Positions 50,793 through 62,700 of a stretch of 64,000 bases of DNA are shown here, piece after piece. Each line of letters begins with the position of its first letter. The first letter of the stretch is position 1. A program made the translations under genes and the position numbers. This DNA comes from Salvelinus alpinus. Its lineage: Eukaryota > Chordata > Actinopteri > Salmoniformes > Salmonidae. The notes under the pieces are model-generated. The model saw only the letters and a list, made by a program, of their open reading frames with translations, did not search any database and had not been told where the DNA came from. The stretch spans positions 15,895,572 through 15,959,571 of the forward strand of contig NC_092091.1 of the NCBI RefSeq assembly GCF_045679555.1, written 5' to 3'.

Positions 50793-53700
50793 TTACACCA
50801 GGGACTCAAGGCTCTCTGCCGTGCTGGCGGTGCCCCCTGGGACTGTTCCGTTGTTGTCTGAGGACTGGTGCATCCTCTCGTCCTCCTGTGTGCCCACCAG
50901 ACTCAGCATGGCTTTGTATAGGAACTGATACTGCTCCTGAATGAGAAATGGAATAGAGAAACTGTGCTGTTGAAGGGAGAATGCTTTGACACAAAATGGT
51001 CACTGTGCATCAAGCAGGTACAGCCGGTGCTTCAGATTGACTTACAACATCAGTGAAGGTCCTTGGCCTCATGAGGTTGAACATCTTGGCCACCTGGTAC
51101 ACGTCCACAGAGCTCTCCGCCTCTAGTTGGCGCACCAGAGTAGACAGGGCACAGAAGGTTCCCGCAGTAACACCGCCAACCCTGCAAAATCAGACCCACG
51201 CCTTGAAGTGTAACACCAGACCCACGCAGTAACACCAGACCCACGCAGTAACACCAGACCCACGCCTTGAAGTGGTGGTAAAACTTAACAGCACTTGTAA
51301 TCTTCTTAGGGTGTTCAATTAAAAACTATTTTCAAAAATAATATGTTAATTGTGTAGATACTCCTCAAAAGATCATGTCTCTATCATAATCCATTCAAAA
51401 GTTATTGGCGTTTCTACCCTTGTAGGCTAATGCGACTAAATCAATGGAGGACAGAGAAAGAAAGTGGTAAAATAAGGAAAATTGCATCGCGTCAGCTAGG
51501 CTGGATTCTGTGCAAGAATTAAGGCTACTGGCTACCTGACAGGCTCACTTTCCCGTTGCACTTGTAATCTTCTCGAATCCGCATAAAACATAAAACAATA
51601 TAGAGGTAAGATAGATATCGATTTTGAGACATATTTTCATATTTTAGTAATAGCTTTTCCTATTCATTCAGAATCCCTGTTATTGTTCGAAGATTTCTCA
51701 CAAAAAAGCATATCTATGAAATATTGAGCATGTGCCAAGCTTTTTATTTTCAAAGCCTTTTACATTTAATTCAGCTTGTGTCATGCTAATTTAGCTTTTT
51801 GCGACCCGCGGAAACATCTTTGAAGACAAGGACCACAAAATGTAAAATCCTCAAGTCGTTACGAGAAACCTGCTCTACTATGTCAACAGATATGTCAAAT
51901 GATAGGTCCAAAAGGCTTCTTAACAGCTTCTACCCCCAAGCCATAAGACTCCTGAACAGCTACTTGGATACCTGGACTATGTGCATTGAACCCCCCCCAC
52001 CCCCATTTTTACACTGCTGCTACTGTATGTTTATTATCTATGCATAGTCACTTTACCTCTACCTACATGTACATATTACCTCGACTATCCTGTGCCCCCC
52101 CCCCCCCCCCACCCAATAGCGTCGATACTGTTATTTTATTGTAAAAAAAACAACTTCAGTTTATTTTAGTAAATAATTTATGAACACTTTTTTAAATTGC
52201 ATTGTTGGTTTAGGGCTTGTAAGTAAGCATTTCACTGTAAGGTCTACACTGGTTGTATTTGACGCATGTGACAAATACAATTTGATTTGAAAAGAGGTCA
52301 GTGCTTATTATCCAACATATTAGGTTATGAAATCCGAATTCTTGGATATAATGTTAATGATATGTTAGAGAAAGACCCCACTGAATAACCCTTTAACAGG
52401 CAGCTCAACCCGGTGGTTGATCTCATTTTGACCACCATTTTTTTTTTTATGAAACCCTATTAAATTTGTTTGGCATATTTTATCATCTCACCCAATGTAA
52501 AATTATCATGTGGTTTTCATGATCAGATTCCCATATATTTTTAAACACGCATTCAAAGATGGAAGTGAACGTGAGCAAAACCAAACCTCATTTACCACAA
52601 TTGTTTTGTACAAATTGTGTATGAAATGGGAAATTATAATGTAAATGTTGTTGACCTGTTAAACATAATTTAAGAATGATTAAATTACAAATATGTTGTT
52701 GTTTTACAATTTTAGGAACTCTTAAAAAGAAGCTCTACCAGGGTGAAAGAGTTGTCCATTAAGCTAGACTACAGTGCATTCGGAAAGTATTCAGACCCCT
52801 TCACTTTGTACACATTTTGTTATGTTACAGCCTTATTCTAAAATTGATTAAATAGTTTTTTCTCTCTCATGAATCTACACACAATACCCCATAATGGCAA
52901 AAACATGTTTTTTTTTGAATTTTTTGCTAATTTGTTCAACAACAAAAAAATGCAAATATCACATTTATATAAGTATTCAGACCCTTTTCTTAGTACTTTG
53001 TTGAAGCACCCTTGGCAGCGATTACAGCATCAAGTCTTCTTGGGTATGATGCAACAAGCTTGGCACATCTGTATTTGGGGAGTTTCTCCCATTCTTCTCT
53101 GCAGATCCTCTCAAGCTCTGTCACAGGTTGGATGGAGAGTGTTGCTGCACAGCTATTTTCAGGTCTCTCCAGAGATGTTCAATCGGGTTCAAGTCCAGGC
53201 TCTGGCTTGGCCACTCAAGTACATTCAGAGACTTTTCCCAAAGCCACTCCAGCATTGTCTTGGCTGTGTGCTTAGGGTCGTTGTCCTGTTGGAAGGTGAA
53301 CCTTCGCCCCAGTCTGAGGTCCTGAGCGCTCTGGAGTAGGTTTTCATCAAGGATCTCTCAGTACTTTATTCTGTTCATCTTTTCCTCGATCCTGACTAGT
53401 CTCCCAGTCACTGCTGCTGAAAAACATCCCCACAGCATGATGCTGCCACCACCATGCTTCACCGTAGGGATGGTGCCAGGTTTCCTCCAGATGTGCGCTT
53501 GGCATTCAGGCCAAGAGAATCTTATTTATCATGGAATGAGAGTCTTTAGTTGCCTTTTGGCAAACTCCAAGCAGGCTGTCATGTGCCTTTTACTGAGGAG
53601 TGGGTTCCATCTGGCTACTCTACCATAAAGGCCTGATTGGTGGAGTGCTGCAGAGATGGTTGTCCTTCTGGAAGGTTCTCCCATCGCCACAGAGGAACTC

Positions 53701-56700
53701 TAAAGCTCTGTCAAAGTGACCATCGGGTCACCTCCCTGACCAAGGCCCTTCTCCCCCGATTGCTCAGTTTGGCCGGGCGGCCAGCTCTAGGAAGAGTCTT
53801 GGTGGTTCCAAACTTCTTCCATTTAAGAATGATGGAGGCTACTGTGTTCTTGGGGACATTCAATGCTGCAGACATTTTTTGGTACCCTTCCCCAGATCTG
53901 TGCCTCGACACAATCTTGTCTCAGAGCTCAAAGGATAATTCCTTCAACATCATGGCTTGATTTTTGCTCCGGCATGCACAGTCAACGGTGGGACCTTATA
54001 TAAACAGGTGTGTGCCTTTCCAAATCATGTCCAATCAATTGAATTTACCAAAGGTGGACTTGACTCATGTTGTAAAAACTTCTCAAGGATGATCAATGGA
54101 AACAGGATGTACCTAAACTCAATTTCGAGTCTCATAGCAAAGGGTCTGAATATTCATGTAAATAAGGTATCTGTTTTTTTATATTTAATACATTTCTAAA
54201 AACCTCTTTTTCCTTTGTCATTATGGGGTATTGTGTGTAGACTGCTGAGGATTTGTAGTTATTTAATCCATTTTAGAAAAAGGCTGTAACGTAACAAAAT
54301 GTGGATAAAGTCAAGATGTCTGAATACTTTCTGAAGGCACTGTATGTAGCTTTTTGGGTGACCCGACCAAATTCACATAGAAATGTGAGTTATAGATATT
54401 TCATTCTCATTGACAGCAAGTCTAAGATGCGATAGATATGTTCTATGTGAACTAGTTCTTTGCTTCCCTTTCTCATGTTCCGTTTTTGCATCTTTTACTT
54501 TAGGTTTTGTACACCAGCTTCAAACAGCTGAAAATACAATATTTTTGGATATGGAAAATATATTTCACAGCGGTTAAGATTGTACAATGATTCTCTACAT
54601 AATGACTGCTTGTTTTATCCATTTTCCATTATCACTAGCTTTGACTTAATACCATTCCTTTAAAGGTGTACTATGCAGAAATAGCTCCGCCATTTCCTGG
54701 TTGCTAAAATTAGAATAGTTGGCCTAATTTCAGTTTATGTGACAAATATTGTCATGGGATTTTTTTGGTCTGAAAAAAATACAAAATTAATTTCAAATCC
54801 ATATCATTATTCACTATCTGCTTGTTATATTCAATATGTTTCACAATATCATTCATGTCATGTCAATTTACTGGTATTCTTATCATATAAACTGTAAACG
54901 CATTAATTTACATGCATTCTCATATTTTACCACACAAATTGATCATATATACTTTATATCAGTCCTCATTTAACTAGGCCTTTCTTCCATTATGAGTAAA
55001 TGAAGCAGACATAATGTAAATTCAAGTATCATATTTTTAGATGATTTAAAGTCTATCCAAATTCCAATATAACATTTGTTTACTTTAATGGGCAACTCAA
55101 GCGGCTGGTTGAGATATTTCTGATGCATTATCTATCAAAGTTGTCATGCAAACAAATTCTTCATGTATAGCCTATACTGAGGATACATTCACATACAATC
55201 CTGTTTCTGATTTTTTTAAATTGGTGTGCCAGTTATAAAGGCTTAAGACAGGATTGTCTAAATAGGCCTGGATCATTACAGTGTTTCAGTTCCAATAAAT
55301 ATTAAGAGTATTGCACATTTGGCCATATCTTCTTATCCTCTTAGGTTAAGGTCTCAGAGTGGATCATCTTGAATGTATTAACAGAAAAGAGAGGGAAAAA
55401 TAGTGTTTCAAGAGTATTGAGATGGCTCAAGATAGAGTACATGCCTGAGTGCCAAATAGTTGGGTGTTGCACTTTTGGGACTGTTCCATTTGTTCCAGGT
55501 TTGGAGTGGAGATGACCTTATTTCACAGATACATAATCAATCATCAATCAGTAAATTAATAGAGAGGTCTTACTGGTCGTGGACCACCGTGGGGCCCTCC
55601 TTGGAGGAGCTCTCCTCCTTCACCAGGCTGAGCAGCTCAAAGGTGCTGCTGATGGGGCTGTCTGGGTTGGGCCAGTGAGGCGCCCGGTAATGCCTCACCT
55701 CCAGAACATAGTCATCCTGGCCCAGAGGGAGACAACAACACACAATCAGAGAGAGGGAGAGAGAGAGAGAAAGTGTTTGTGTGTTCTAGGGTTGCATATT
55801 TTGGGGAATATTCAGAAGTGGAAACTTTCCGTGGTAATTAACAGAATATATGGGAATTAACAGGAATATATGCAAATTAATATTAATACCATTTAAATTA
55901 AGATATTTTTTGCATTGGATAGATTTACCATATCATGGAGACAGAAACATAAACCTTTTACCTTAAGTAGACATAATTGCAAATTATTAAATCCTTCCAA
56001 TAGAAATAAAAATATAAACTATTTAGTTATGAATTGAACTTTAATTAAATGAGTTGACTCTTCACATGGGACGATTTCACTGAACAACAAAAGGGAATAC
56101 TGAATGATCCACAATGATCCATTGCATCTCCCAAAAACATTATCAACATACATCTGTAAAATTATAGTCTAGAAACTAAAGCTTTGGTTGTTTTCCTCTC
56201 AGGCTTCCATGTCTTCTCCCTGGACCTCTTCAATGTCCACCTCTTGAACATCAGACTCTGAGGCCTCATCTTCACTGTCACTTTCCAACCTTGGTGAGGA
56301 TGGCTCAAAAAGCCTAAAATTTGCCCGGATGGCCAACCAATTGTTCAACCCTTGTATTGGTCAGCCTGTTGCGTGCTTTGGTGTGTGTGTTCCCAAACAA
56401 GGACCAGTTGCGCTCTGAGGCGGCTGATGTTGGTGGGATTTGGAGGATGATGGAGGCAACAGCGGAAAGAGCATCCGATCCACAAAGTCCCTTCCACCAG
56501 GTGGCTGATGAGATATATGTGCTGGCACGACTGCCATATTGCATCTCCACCCCAAAGCCCTTGCTTGGAAGTGTTCTTCGCCAGACTGCCAAGGTGGCGA
56601 GACATGGTAGTGATGACACCATAGGCCTTGTTGATCTCTGCACCAGACAGGATGTTGTTGCCAGCATACTTTGGGTCCAACATGTACGCTGCAGCGTGTA

Positions 56701-59700
56701 TGGGCTTCAGGCAGAAGTCTTCACGCTTTTTGATGTATTTCAGAACTGCAGTTTCCTCTGCTTGGAGCAACAGTGAAGTGGGCAGGGCAGTACGGATTTA
56801 TTCTCTTACATCTGCAAGCAGAGTCTGAACATCAGACAGGATGGCATTGTCTCACTCAATCCGTGCAATGGCTACTGCTATAGGTTTCAGGAGATTCAGG
56901 CTGCTTACCACTCTCTCCTAAAATACATCATCTAGGAGGATCCTCTTGATGGGGCGGTCCATATCAGCAGACTATGATATGGCCATTTCTTGGAGACTCA
57001 TTCCCCTCCAGGAGACTGTCAAACATGATGACAACACCACCCCAACGGGTGTTGCTGGGCAGCTTCAATGTGGTGCTCTTATTCTTCTCACTTTGCTTGG
57101 TGATGTAGATTGCTGCTATAACTTGATGACCCTTCACATACCTAACCATTTCCTTGTCTCTCTTGTAGAGTGTATCCATTGTTTTCAGTGCCATGATGTC
57201 CTTGAGGAGTAGATTCAATGCATGAACCGCACAGCCAATGGGTGTGATGTGAGGGTAGGACTTTAGACCAAGCAGTCTTCATGTTCGCAGCATTGTCTGT
57301 CACCAGTGCAAATATACCTTCTGTGGTCCAAGGTCATTGATGACTGCCTTCAATGAAGAGACCTCTGTGTCTGTTGTCCCTTGTGTTTGTGCTCTTGTAG
57401 AATACTGGTTGAGGGGTGGAGATGATGTAGTTAATTATTCCTTGCCTACGAACATTCAACCACCCATCAGTGATGATTGCAATACAGTCTGACTTCTCTA
57501 TGATTTGCATGACCTTCACTTGAACTCTGTTGAACTCTGCATCCAGCAAATGAGTAAATAAAGCATGTCTGATTGGAGGGGTTTATGCTGGGCGAAGAAC
57601 ATTCAGAAATCTCTTCCAAATCACATTGCTTGTAAGCATCAGAGGTGAACCAGTTGCATACACAGCTCGAGCAAGACATTCATCAAAACTTCTGATTCCA
57701 GGAGGACCATGAGATGTTGCTATCGATAAGGTGTCTGAATCATCATTTTCACCTCAAATAGAAGTAGAGGGTCTTTTGTCAGAGGTTGTTTGTTGTGAGC
57801 GCTGAGGGAACTTTATGCACTTGGCCAGATGATTCTGCATCTTTGTTGCATTCTTCACATATGATTTCGTGCAGAATTTGCAAATGTACACATCTTTTCC
57901 TTCTACATTAGCTGCAGTGAAATGTCTCCACACATCAGATAGTGCCCGTGGCATTTTCCTGTAAAGATTACAAAGAAAATAACGAATACAATTCCAAGTA
58001 CAGATAAATAGTTAAGCAGTTAGATTAAACAACTCTTTTGTAAGATAAATGTTTTAAAATAAAACATGTATGGAAACAGGTGAATTAACACTCCTCAGTT
58101 AGCAGGCTCAAGCAAGCTAAAACCCACATGGTAGCAAAAACTAACCAGCAGAAATTGTTAGCAAGTTGGAAATTATTTAAACACACTTTGCTGTAGGCTA
58201 CTATTTACTAGCTAACAAAAAATCATGTCATAAAATATATTCACCCCCCCAGTATTGTAATCAAAACTTACAAGAAAGCATGTAGTACTAGGCTCAGAGA
58301 GTGTAGTAGTGTGTGCTCAATAGCATCTCAGTAGTGTGCAAGATCTTGAGAATCAGCTGAACATATGATGGAAGAGTGTACTGCACATGTGATGGAAGAA
58401 TGCACTGTGCATGCAGAGGGTTGCAATTCCATTGAATTGGGGATAGTTTAATCAAAATATGCCACAAGACCTAGAATTGCCTTATGTGTATCCCACATAA
58501 AAAGGTTCACTGTTATAAGCTAACTTTTTTGATGAATTTAAGCAAAATTCCCCAAATTCCAGGACTTAAGTTTCCATGAAAAATCTTCGGAAAAATTCTG
58601 GAAATTTACCGGAAAGTTTCCGAACCTTTGCAACCCTAGTGTGTTCACTATATATAGAAAGGTATGTGGACGCCCCATCAAATTAGTGGTGTCGGCTATT
58701 TCAGCCACACCCGTTGCTGACAGGTGTATACAATTGAGCACACCGCCATGCAATCTCCATAGACAAACACTGGCAATAGAATGGCCTTACTGAGGAGCTC
58801 AGTGACTTTCAACATGGCACTGTCATATGATGCCACCTTTCCAACAAGTCAGTTCGTCAAATTTCTGCCCCCCTAGAACTGCCGTGGTCAACTGTAAGTG
58901 CTGTTATTGTGAAGTGGAAACGTCTAGGAGCAACAACGGCTCAGCCGCGAAGTGGTAGGCCACATAAGCTCACAGAACGGGACCGCCGGTTGCACCACTC
59001 ACTACCGAGTTCCAAACTGACTCTGGAAGCAACGTCAGCACAATAACTGTTCATCGGGAGCTTCATGAAATGGGTTTCCATGGCCGAGCAGCCACACTCA
59101 AGCATAAGATGCACAATGCCAAGCGCTGGCTGGGGTGGTGTAAAGCTTGCTGCTATTGGACTCAGTTGAAATACGTTCTCTGGAGTGATGAATCATACTT
59201 CACCATCTAGCAGTCCGACAGATGAATCTGGGTTTGACGGATGTCAGGAGAACGCTACCTGCACAAATGTATAGTGCCAACTGTAAAGTTTGGTGGAGGA
59301 GGAATACTGGTCTGGGGCTGTTTTTTATGGTTCGGGCTAGGCCCCTTATTTCCAGTGAAGGGAAATCTAACGCTACAGCATACAATCACATTCTAGACGA
59401 TTCTGTGGTTCCACATTTTTGGCAACAGTTTGGGGAAGGTCCTTTCCTGTTTTAGCATGACAATGCCCCTGTGCACAAAGTGAGGTCAACACAGAAAGGG
59501 TTTGTCGAGATTGGTGTGGAAGAGCTTGACTGGCCTGCACAGAGCCCTGACCTCAACCCCATCAAACACCTTTGGGATGAATTGGAACGCCGACTGCGAG
59601 CCAGGTCTAAATCGCCCAACATCAGTGCCCGACCTCACTAATGCTCTTGTGGCTGAATTGAAGTTCCCGCAGCAATTGTTATTATTTTTTCTCGTATACA

Positions 59701-62700
59701 TTTTAATCTCACTTTCTATCTACAAACTAAATATACTTTCCTGCAACCCTCCTCACACAATGTGGTACGGATCTGCTATTTTTATTCCTTATAACTGGAA
59801 CCTCCATCAGGAGCTAGCCAGCTAACTTTGTTAGCCACGGCTAGCAGTCTTCACCTTTTAGCTCGGACACCGCCAGCTTAAGCTTGGACAATACATGCAA
59901 GTCTGCACAGCGCGATATCTACCCAGAGTATATCGGACTGCTTCTCCCTACCACATCACCGGATTCCTGCCGCTCTGGATCATTACACCGGATCATCGCA
60001 GCTAGCTAGCTGCTACCGAGTGGCTACTGTTAGCTAACGCCTCTGTCCCGAAGCAGGCACCAGTTAGCCTTGAGCTAGCCACGAGCTAGGCCCATATACC
60101 AGCAAATTCTAGGGCTACAATACCTCTTGATAATTGCCCTGGACCCTTTGTTGTCGACGTAGCGATGTCGCCGAAGACCCATATTCTTGCCCCGGTCCGC
60201 TAGCTTTCTAAGCGCCATGTCTCCCCGTGTTATTGAAAGAGTCCAGGGGCATCAGCTGTGTAGGCGAGTAATCATAGGGTTCAAAGAACAGCAATAGTGC
60301 TTTACTCACCATCAAAGAACAGCAAAGTGCTTTCCTCACCATCTTAAATAAGCATGCCCCATGATTTTTTTTTACAACTAAGAACATATATAGCCCTTGG
60401 TTCACTCCAGACTTGACTGTCCTTGACCAGCACAAAAACATACGGTTGTGTACTGCATTAGCATCGAATAGCCCCCGCGATATGCAACTTTTCAGGGAAG
60501 TTAGGAACCAATATACACAGTCAGTTAGGAAAGCAAAGGCTAGCTTTTTCAAACATAAATTTGCATCCTGTAGCACAAATTCCCAAAAGTTTTGAGACAC
60601 TGTAAAGTCCATGGAGAATAAGAGCACCTCCTCCCAGCTGCCCACTGCACTGAGGTTAGGAAACACTGTCATCACTGATAAATCCACGATAATCGAGAAT
60701 TTCAATAAGCATTTTTCTACGGCTGGCCATGCTTTCCACCTGGCTACCCCTACCACGGCCAACAGCACTGCACCCCCTGCAGCAACCCCCTGCAGCAACC
60801 CCTACCACCGGTTCTCCTTCACCCAAATCCAGATAGCTGATGTTCTGAAAGAGCTGCAAAATCTGGACCCCTACAAATCAGCTGGGCTAGACAATCTAGA
60901 CCCTCTCTTTGTAAAACTATCAGCTGCAATTGTTGCAACCCCTATTACTAGTCTGTTCAACCTCTCTTTCGTATCATCTGAGATTCCTAAAGATTGGAAA
61001 GCTGCAGCGGTCATCCCCCTCTTCAAAGGGGGAGACACTCTAGACCCAAACTGTTATAGACCTATATCCATTCTGCCCCGCCTTTCTAAAGTCTTTGAAA
61101 GCCAAGTTAACAAACAGATCACTGACCATTTCGAATCCCACCATACCTTCTCTGCTACGCATTCTGATTTCCGAGCTGGTCATGGGTGCACCTCAGCCAA
61201 GGTCCTAAACGATATCATAACCGCCATCAATAAAATACAGTACTGTGCAGCCTCTTCATCGACCTGGCCAAGGCTTTCGACTCTGTCAATCACCACATTC
61301 TTATCGGCAGACTCAACAGCCTTGGTTTCTCAAATGACTGCCTCGCCTGGTTCACCAACTACTTCTCAGATAGAGTTCAGTATGTCAAATCGGAGGGCCT
61401 GTTGTCTGGACCTCTGGCAGTCTCTATGGAGGTGCCGCAGGGTTCAATTCTCAGGCCGACTTTTTTCTCTGTATATATCAATGATGTTTCTTTTGCTGCT
61501 GGTGATTCTCTGGTCCACCTCTACGCAGACGACACCATTCTGTATACATCTGGCCCTTCTTTGGACACTGTTAACAAACCTCCAGACGAGCTTCAATGCC
61601 ATACAACACTCCTTCCGTGGCCTCCAACTGCTTTTAAATGCTAGTAAAACTAAATGCATGCTCTTCAACGATCGCTGCCCGCACCCGCCCGGCCGACTAG
61701 CATCGACTTAGAATATGTGAACTACTACCTAGGTGTCTGGTTAGACTGTAAACTCTCCTTCCAGACTCACATTAAACATCTCCAATCCAAAATTACATCT
61801 ATAATCGGCTTCCTTTTTCACAACAAAGCCTCTTTCGATCATGCTGCTAAACATACCCTTGTAAAACTGACCATCCTACCAATCCTTGACTTCAGCGATG
61901 TAATTTACAAAATAGCCTCCAACACTCTACTCAGCAAATTAGATGTAGTCTATCACAGTGCCATCCGTTTTGTCACCAAAGCCCCATATACTACCCACCA
62001 CTGCGACCTGTATGCTCTCGTTGGCTGGCCCTCGCTACATATTCGTCACAAACCCACTGGCTCCAGGTCATCTATAAGTCTTTGCTAGGTAAAGCCCCGC
62101 CGCCTTATCTCAGCTCACTGGTCACCATAGCAACACCTACCCGTAGCACACGCTCCAGCAGGTTTATTTCACTGGTCATCCCCAAAGCCAACTCCTCCTT
62201 TGGCCGCCTTTCCTTCCAGTTCTCTGCTGCCAATGACTGGAACGAATTGCAAAAATCACTGAAGCTGGAGACTCATATCTCCCTCACTAACTTAAAGCAT
62301 CAGCTGTCAGAGCAGCTTACCGATCACTGCACCTGTAGACAGCCCATCTGTAAATAGCCCACCCAACTACCTCATCCACCATAATGTTATTTATTTTTGC
62401 TCTTTTGCACCCCAGTATCTTTACTTGCACATCATCATCTGCACATCTATCACTCCAGTGTTAATGCTAAATTGTAATTATTTCGCCACTATGGCCTATT
62501 TATTGCCTTACCTCCCTAATCTTACTACATTTGCACACACTGTATATAGATGTTTCTATTGTGTTATTGACTGTACGTTTGTTTATCCCATGTGTAACTC
62601 TGTGTTGTTTTTGTCGCACTGCTTTGCTTTATCTTGGCCAGGTCGCAGTTGTAAATGAGAACTTGTTCTCAACTGGCCTACCTGGTTAAATAAAGGAGAA

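Noticed and set aside
60208-60798. Minus-strand frame of 196 residues
   Set aside because: Antisense to the LINE reverse transcriptase region; no domain.
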